A model generated the notes under the pieces. It saw nothing but the letters and a program-made list of their open reading frames with translations, made no database searches and had not been told where the DNA came from. A stretch of 64,000 bases of DNA from NCBI GenBank assembly GCA_026419785.1, contig JAODTK010004110.1, positions 1 through 64,000 on the forward strand. The letters run 5' to 3'. The stretch comes from Sclerodactyla briareus. Lineage: Eukaryota > Echinodermata > Holothuroidea > Dendrochirotida > Sclerodactylidae. Made by a program: the position numbers and the translations under genes. Numbering within the stretch: the stretch's first letter is position 1; every line of letters begins with the position of its first letter. Positions 57,945 to 64,000 of the stretch are shown piece after piece.

Positions 57945-60900
57945 TGGGCGTTCGAATTTCTGATTGAATGATAAAAAGTATCTTTCACGCGCTTAGTTGT
58001 TTTCACGTGGGAGTAAATTGAACAGCATTTTTTTCTTCAAATTCGGTAATTTGTTTCCGTCTTTCTCCCTCTTAATGTCTCAATTACATATTATACTGGC
58101 CATTGTATTACTCAGCTGCGTTGGAGAAATGTTCATAGTTTCAACTGAAAATTAGGTTAATGCTTTAAATTTTCAATCCAACAAGACAATTTTAGTTCGC
58201 ACATTGTCATTCTATCTATCACTCGTATCAATATTTCTGCTTCCCCAAACTGCTCGTTTTATTTGACGAAACCAATTCGAATGACTTAAATGTTTTTTAA
58301 AAAAGTCAACAAAATCATTTTCAGAGAGAAGATGGCCCCATGAAAGGTCATTTAGCAGGCTCCTGGACCGCATGGGCGCAAAAAATTCAAAACACTATCA
58401 ATGGCTCAAGCAGCCTTCCCATTTCACCTTCAACCACCCCAGCGTCCCTACAAAAAGTCAGAAAACATACAGAAACTGTGAAGATTTTCGTACTACAGAC
58501 CCTCTGATTTTGTTGGCTATTTTTAGAAACGGGTCGCAATTAATCTTGGGATATATCTGAGGGATCTGATCAAAATGTCTCAAGTGGAAGTAAAGGTACG
58601 CATATTGAGTAAGCCTGTGTCGAGTAAAGAGACGTTGGGGATATTCTGGGCGGTGAGTGAAAGGCGGTCGGCGCCCCAAGTTCAACTTCAGCTGTGACTG
58701 GGTGAGGTCACAAGCTTCCGGCGATCTGGTGAAACTGGTAGAAATCCACTTGGTTGCCCCGCCGAGCAGGCTCAGTCCTGGGGTTGTAGATCATAACTTT
58801 GAAATACATCATTTTCTTAACCTAATTTACACGACAGACTGTCGGAAATACAAAGTATTTTATAACGACAAAAGGTTCTCAGTGGCCTAACCATGGGTGG
58901 ACCACGCTTCTAACCTCCGTGGAACCTCTGACAGGAAAATAAAAAGGGATGAGTTAACACCCATACTGGCGTGTCACGAACTGTCACCTTCAAATGCCTA
59001 AAATTCATCTGGGTCAAATCGAGGGAACAGAACAAATTTCTCGGCAAATATTGATCCAAGATCAATATTTTGTCCTGAGTCGGCTAGGTTCCAGATATTT
59101 TTAGAGTGATAGGATGTTGGGATATACTTCATTTCGGAAGTATTAGAAAATAAATAACAGTAAAGATATAACATTTGTAATTTTTATTAATTTACATAGA
59201 AACTTTATACAATCCACCTTTGTACATTTTTGTCGAATGACAAAATTTATGAAAACAACAAAAACACGATTTTAAAAATTATTGCAAATCTATGTACAAT
59301 ATATTGTTTCACCATATTCGAGTATCTATTTTTTGTTTTGCAAGAGATGCAAAAACACCATTGTATAAATGTAATAAGTATATTACTTTGGTCGTTTCTC
59401 CCAATGCATTTGTGCTCTTAATAAGGGGGCTTTTTATGTTGTAATATATACTCTACGGTCCACCAATCCCAACTGGAGTTCTAAGAAAACGGACAGGGGA
59501 ACTGACTTCCCCCGTGACAAAGGGTCGAGGAACTTGGCGCTGGCGTTATTTGATGTAACCAGTTAGTTACAGTTGAAGCCACAGTAGGCTCACTTGAGTT
59601 CTCGGGATTATCCATTCAAACTCAAATAACCGAATATTTACTTTGAGCATGCCTAATGGGGATGGTTACTCTCTATACCACCCCTCCCCCCCCCCTCCCA
59701 TTGCACACGCAAAGACTGAAACACAACATCCCTAACATACGGAAAAAAAAAAAACTCGTTCCTGGCATCTTCATTATAATACGACTGGGAAGACACATCC
59801 ATTGTACCACTTAGACCTATATTTCTTTCAATTCTACCCTAGGTAATGTTCTCTGGATTACACATGGGCTGGACGCGCAACTGAAGAATTGAAAAAGAAA
59901 TGCTACACCAAAAATAGGGGAGTAAAAGACGGCAGTTTTTTGCGGTACTAGTTACTAAACTGTCAGAAGAAAGATGAATGTTTGTGTTGAATCAATTTTA
60001 GAGGATGAAACATCGAAATATCTAAGACTACGCTGAAGTGAATACACACTGGCCACGAAGTTATAGAGGTCATGAGTGACATGACTCTATTTGGAAACAT
60101 TAATATCTATAATCCTGTCTAACACAAAGGTAATATGAATACAATGAAGCCAGGCTATGCGTACAGAATACAGGAATATGGGGGTGTCTCTCAAAATCGT
60201 GTCCGAACCAATGTTTTAGGTGAAATTATGTTGTATAAGCCTATCTCTCCATAGTAGGGTGTGTGCTCCGCTACAATCAGGAATCTAATAATAATTTCCT
60301 TGGCGCTGAGCGTTAGGTTCACTACGGCAATTGCCGCAATATTGGCGAACTATTCATTTCAGGGCTCAGGACGGACACATCTTGGCGAACACCCATGAAC
60401 TTGAGGTCACAACGTGTACGACACGCACGGAAGCCGACTTATTTTAAATAAATAAAATTATGATTAAATAATGGAAGTATTGGTATGAACCATTGATCGC
60501 ATGGACGGTCGGGTCTGTTCAATTGCAAAATTTCCATTTTTGGAAAACCCTCGCAACTGTCCAATGTGTAAAACTCATGACTGCCAAGCCATAATGATGA
60601 TAATAATACAAGCATTGTTGATCAAGATTTTCCATTATGTATTCATTTAAAGAGGTCACAATGTCGTATATGTCTTCACAATATTGTATTCCTGCGGGGA
60701 CTAGCGGGGACTAACGCGGTCTTTCGATTCCCTGCCAACTCTAAGTAGTCTATTTATTTCTTAACGAGTGATGACAAGATCGGATTCAAATTATTTTTTT
60801 ATTTTTTTTATTCAACTCAAAGGAACTGCACCCAACGGGCGGCTAGGTGACGTCATGAAAACTACAGAGACGACCGTTGCACAAAACACAATCCATTTGT

Positions 60901-61750
60901 ATGCAGCGCCTTATGTGCTGATTAGCATAAGGAGTATAACGTGAATATGATTCCTGGAAATTTGAGCTGTAGTAATATTATTTGTCAGATTTTATTCACT
61001 GATGAAATAGTATATGACCTATGTCAGTATGTGGGATCGATTTTGCCATTTTGAAAGCGTCCGTAACATATGTTATTTATACGTATTCGTCCTAAATTTT
61101 CAGTTTAGTTGTAGATGTTGAAATGGATCTTTCGTGATAATTATGACTATCTGTCTATACAGCGCAACGCTTGTCCCGCGGTGAACAGCAGAATTGGTGG
61201 GAAAGCAAATGAAGTATGGAAGTTTTTTTTTTTTTTTTCCTCCCGCGTTATAGTAACCAGTAATAATAAATTGGCAGAACAATCAATGATGTACCCGATA
61301 CCCTGAATACAGTCTGATCTAAAAAAGAAAGAAAGCATTTCCACTTTGCCCGAATATTCCCTCCCTAATTACGATTATTCCCTATACATCTAAGGTTCAT
61401 TATGAACATTCCAGTTCTGAATTCCTAGTAAAAAAAGCTGTCATCTCAGTCTCAGCTTGACACCACAAATTTCATATATCTGTGCGGCATTTCATCGGTC
61501 AGAGACGTCCGCAACAGACACGTGATCTAATACGGTAGCCTTATATATTTCCTATTGCAGGAGGGTATGTTCAATGTTTTGCAGTGACTGCTCATTTCAC
61601 TCTTCGTATCAACGTTGAATGATTGCACAGGAGAGGGACGTTGGTTCAATCCCAAATCTACATCAGTACGACCTTATTATAACGAGAACAATGGTCTGCT
61701 GGTTCCCTGGATAAATGGTAGCCCATACAAACATATTCTATTTCAAAGTT
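57945..61750. other. No recognisable gene
   Basis: AT-rich, with a strongly AT-rich part at 59140-59440. A B-box-like GTTGGTTCAATCCC occurs at about 61630-61645 without a clear A box. A/T and C runs lie at 59690-59700, 59743-59755 and 61218-61238. No coding exon could be supported. Confidence 0.45.
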
Positions 61751-61751
61751 C

Positions 61752-62105
61752 CATCAGCCATCATTCCATATCCTCCTCTCCCCCCAGCCACGAACCTACC
61801 CAAACTGTAGTAATCTCTTGTATTGACTGAAACAAAAACAATAATTGAAAAAAATCTGTTGAATGAAATGATAGTTTTAGGTATAAAATCGTAATTTCGT
61901 GGAATAGGTACCCGTAGCGCAACATACACATTCGTTACGTCCAGCCTCTTTTTCTGAAAATTCGCGGACTGATCACCATATTCCCCAAGAATAGAAGTGA
62001 TTTGGGTGCTGTAATTTTGACTGAAGTTCTCCTTATATATGAGGTATCGAAGGATGGCATTTATTTTCAATATGATGCTTATTCTTTCGAATATTTCGAA
62101 GGCTG
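61752..62105 (+). repeat. Direct repeat, right copy (pairs with 54445-54795)
   Basis: See 54445-54795 for the shared landmarks. The copy ends about 400 bases before the 3' end of the homeobox exon and so may lie in that gene's 3' flank or 3' UTR. Confidence 0.7.
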
Positions 62106-62504
62106 ATTGGAACTTCAAACAACCACTCTTTTCGATGAATCGCGAGACGGTGCCCCATTTTAACTCGCTTCTGTTATATTTCGTTTTTTCCTCCTTCAAA
62201 GACGATATAGCCTTTCCGTGCTTTGCACTGGCTTCGGCTTTATCTATTAGGTACGGAGAACGGTTTGCAGTCTACAACAATTTTTGTAGGAAGATGACCT
62301 AGGATTCTATCAGTATTATCACTGTATCTGGTAGCAAATTGTGAACTCGGTGGGATAACATAAGATGCTTCTAGCAGTCTAGGGGAACGGTGCGGCGTGC
62401 GTTATCGAGCGTCACATCTCTCTTAAACGGCATTAAAAATGCCGCATGTCTTCATCTTTGGCCTCTCTTTGAAGGAAGGGCAGCAGATTTTTCTCCCCTG
62501 TCTC

Positions 62505-62876
62505 TCAGGAATAGCCGTTCATCATTCCCATGACGGAGCTGTGCTCCTTGGCGCGTAACCTCAGCGCAGTGATGCTATCAGTTCTCCGATCCATCCCGTT
62601 ATCCTGACAGTGGAAGTCCGGGAACTGGCCGTTGTAAGCGTTCATGTTTGGCGGGGCGACGTGGGGCAGGTACGTCCCCCCAGCCGCCGAGGAGACGGTC
62701 GGGGCCATCGCGTTCATGACCGGATTCAGGTTGTGTCCCGCCACGTTCATGAAACTGGGAAGACCGCCCTGCGGCACCATACATGAGTTGGCGGCTTGCT
62801 GGAGCTGCGTTTGGCGGGTGTCCATCGAAGGCGCTAATGGTGACGTCATATTAGTCGCCCAAGGTGACGTCGGCAT
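62505..62876 (-). CDS. Last exon of an OAR-domain paired-like homeobox gene (Alx-like best guess)
   Basis: The minus-strand frame ends DRRTDSITALRLRAKEHSSV followed by MGMMNGYS and a TGA at 62505-62507. The segment DSITALRLRAKEHS is the OAR (Otp-Aristaless-Rax) motif found near the C-terminus of paired-like homeodomain transcription factors, where it modulates DNA binding and transactivation. The DRR-x-SI-ALR-x-AKEH wording is closest, from memory, to the Alx group (vertebrate forms have RRSSSIAALRMKAKEH). Drgx, Arx and Rx remain possible. The preceding ~95 residues (TRQTQLQQAANSCMVPQGGL, PSFMNVAGHNLNPVMNAMAP) are the Gln/Met/Pro/Asn-rich linker typical of this position. The homeobox itself is not in the window and must lie to the right. 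The 5' boundary is uncertain: a TTAG acceptor at about 62833 is possible, while no AG precedes the ATG at 62876 before an in-frame stop. In Alx-type factors the role would be developmental regulation (in echinoderms, skeletogenic mesenchyme), but that is inference. Confidence 0.75.
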   Translation of the reverse strand: MPTSPWATNMTSPLAPSMDTRQTQLQQAANSCMVPQGGLPSFMNVAGHNLNPVMNAMAPTVSSAAGGTYLPHVAPPNMNAYNGQFPDFHCQDNGMDRRTDSITALRLRAKEHSSVMGMMNGYS

Positions 62877-62879
62877 CGG

Positions 62880-63006
62880 AAAAAGACAGAGAATGAAATA
62901 TAATCAGTTTTTATTCTGTTTCCACATTTCCTTTTTAGAGACTCAGCTAAGGTGAAGTTTTCATTAACTTCAATTCTTTGTACACATGCACATTCAGAAC
63001 ACGTTT

Positions 63007-63040
<34 letters not shown>

Positions 63041-63288
63041 TCCCCTGTCGTTTTGGGCCTTTTACAACTGACCAGTATTTTCTCAACATTTTCCGCAAAC
63101 ACACACGCTTCATGAAGTCTTCACTGGTTCATTGTACCGTTTAAACTTCCTGTTGAGATACTGCCCATGTCATCACAGAGGAGGAGAATGGGGAGCGGTC
63201 AACATCAGGCAGGGAGGGTAAACCAAACCGCAACCGAGGTTGGGTGTTCAGGAACGGAGTACACTCGACACGTTTATAGCAAGCGAAA
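62880..63288. other. Probable intron of the homeobox gene; poly(C) tract at 63009-63038
   Basis: Nothing coding is recognisable. A 30-base C run is present. If the minus-strand gene extends rightwards this is intronic sequence. Confidence 0.45.
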
Positions 63289-63289
63289 T

Positions 63290-63595
63290 TATTAATAGTC
63301 CGATATATCGGTCGAAAACCGCGGTTTATCGGTCGAAACCCCGATATATAGATCGATAAACCAAGTTAATCGGCTAATAAACCTGGTTTGCATGAATGAA
63401 TCACTATTTCTAAAACCGGGTTTTTTTGCCGGAAAACCAGTTCATCAGAAAAAAAATGACTTTCACCAGAATCTGACACGGTTTTTAGAAACCTCAGATT
63501 TCCGGCCAGGAATACACAGTTAATTTTGATGAACCCGGTTCATCGGTCGGAAAACCTGGTTCATCGATCGATAACCCATGTTTTCCGAATTATTG
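63290..63595. repeat. Palindromic 21-bp-type repeat, locus 2
   Basis: A dozen or so imperfect units: CGATATATCGGTCGAAAAC, CGCGGTTTATCGGTCGAAAC, AGATCGATAAACCAAGTTAA, TTCATCGGTCGGAAAACCTG, TTCATCGATCGATAACCCAT. Each contains a self-complementary core such as ATCGATCGAT flanked by GGTT and AACC. The same family occurs at 29365-29460. There is no coding content. Confidence 0.75.
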
Positions 63596-63599
63596 GTCC

Positions 63600-64000
63600 T
63601 TGCGCTTGTCATACACGTTGGCAGCGTATGAAGCCACTACCCTGTCATTTTGTTTCACCAACGAGCACTGGCTACCATCACGGATGTTCAAGAAGTCCTA
63701 TGTACTTTACAGCCTTGGCTAAACTTCCAGCTGGGATCCGAGCTTAGGATCTATCGAAAATAAATGTATTCATGAGCATAGCAGGCAAAACAAACTAGCA
63801 GGTAAATATGGCTGCGTGACTCGGGATCCTTTCCCACGGTCGGATTCGGATCTATCGGGAGAAAGGATTAGATATTTCCTTGTGAACATGGCGGATGGAC
63901 AATTTGGACGTATGACAAACTGCTCCGACCGACAGCCTCGTGTATTCTTTACTATTATTCAGCAGGACTATCCCCACTTGACTTCCCGATGTGGTCAGGC
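63600..64000. other. No recognisable gene
   Basis: No motif, exon or repeat recognised. Likely intronic or flanking sequence of the homeobox gene. Confidence 0.35.

Noticed and set aside
61615-61650. B-box-like GTTGGTTCAATCCC, possible tRNA
   Set aside because: No A box at the right distance and no acceptor stem. Probably chance or a very old SINE.

Overview
This is eukaryotic, gene-poor DNA, most likely from a marine invertebrate deuterostome (an echinoderm or similar). There are no closely packed long reading frames. The window is dominated by 5'-truncated LINEs with CR1/L2/Jockey-like reverse transcriptase traces, tRNA-headed SINEs, small palindromic MITEs, microsatellites, minisatellites and long TGACC-rich arrays. 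The best protein-coding segment ends in an OAR motif of the paired-like homeobox class, which is why I favour a bilaterian animal. The species assignment is inference. Repeat copies differ by many one-base indels and there are long homopolymers, so either decay or uncorrected long-read error is common, and short reading frames should be read with that in mind.

Layout. 1-4.7 kb: little recognisable, apart from a SINE remnant, a TATG microsatellite and a first TGACC-type array (2.45-3.6 kb). 4.7-18.7 kb: two tandem copies of one diverged unit. Copy 1 has since taken in a LINE and a SINE, and copy 2 a separate 1.76 kb insertion. 18.7-31 kb: further repeats, an eight-copy 51-bp minisatellite, four LINE or RT traces, a possible secreted prohormone exon on the minus strand (about 23.6-24.0 kb), and a second SINE of the same family. 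31.2-34.0 kb: three tandem copies of an approximately 1.05 kb unit. 34.4-38.4 kb: a 90-bp-type minisatellite interrupted by a well-spliced candidate exon (35.3-35.45 kb, minus) and a LINE (36.0-37.3 kb). 39-42.7 kb: two MITE families and a SINE. 43-48.4 kb: a large TGACC-rich array with roughly 0.8-1.0 kb periodicity. 50.0-50.6 kb: a clear L2/CR1-type LINE tail. 54.4-62.1 kb: a pair of direct repeats 7.3 kb apart that bracket a GC-rich block with protein-like frames and an inverted minisatellite. 62.5-62.9 kb: the last exon of an OAR-domain homeobox gene on the minus strand, whose remaining exons lie beyond the right end of the window.

No operon-like or cooperative gene set is visible. The host coding content I can defend is one homeobox 3' exon, one good orphan exon, and a few weaker candidates. 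The most unusual structures are the tandem segmental duplication with readable empty sites, the triple 1-kb tandem array, the inverted GGGAACATCGAACCTC minisatellite and the palindromic GGTTTATCGGTCG repeats found at two loci 34 kb apart.
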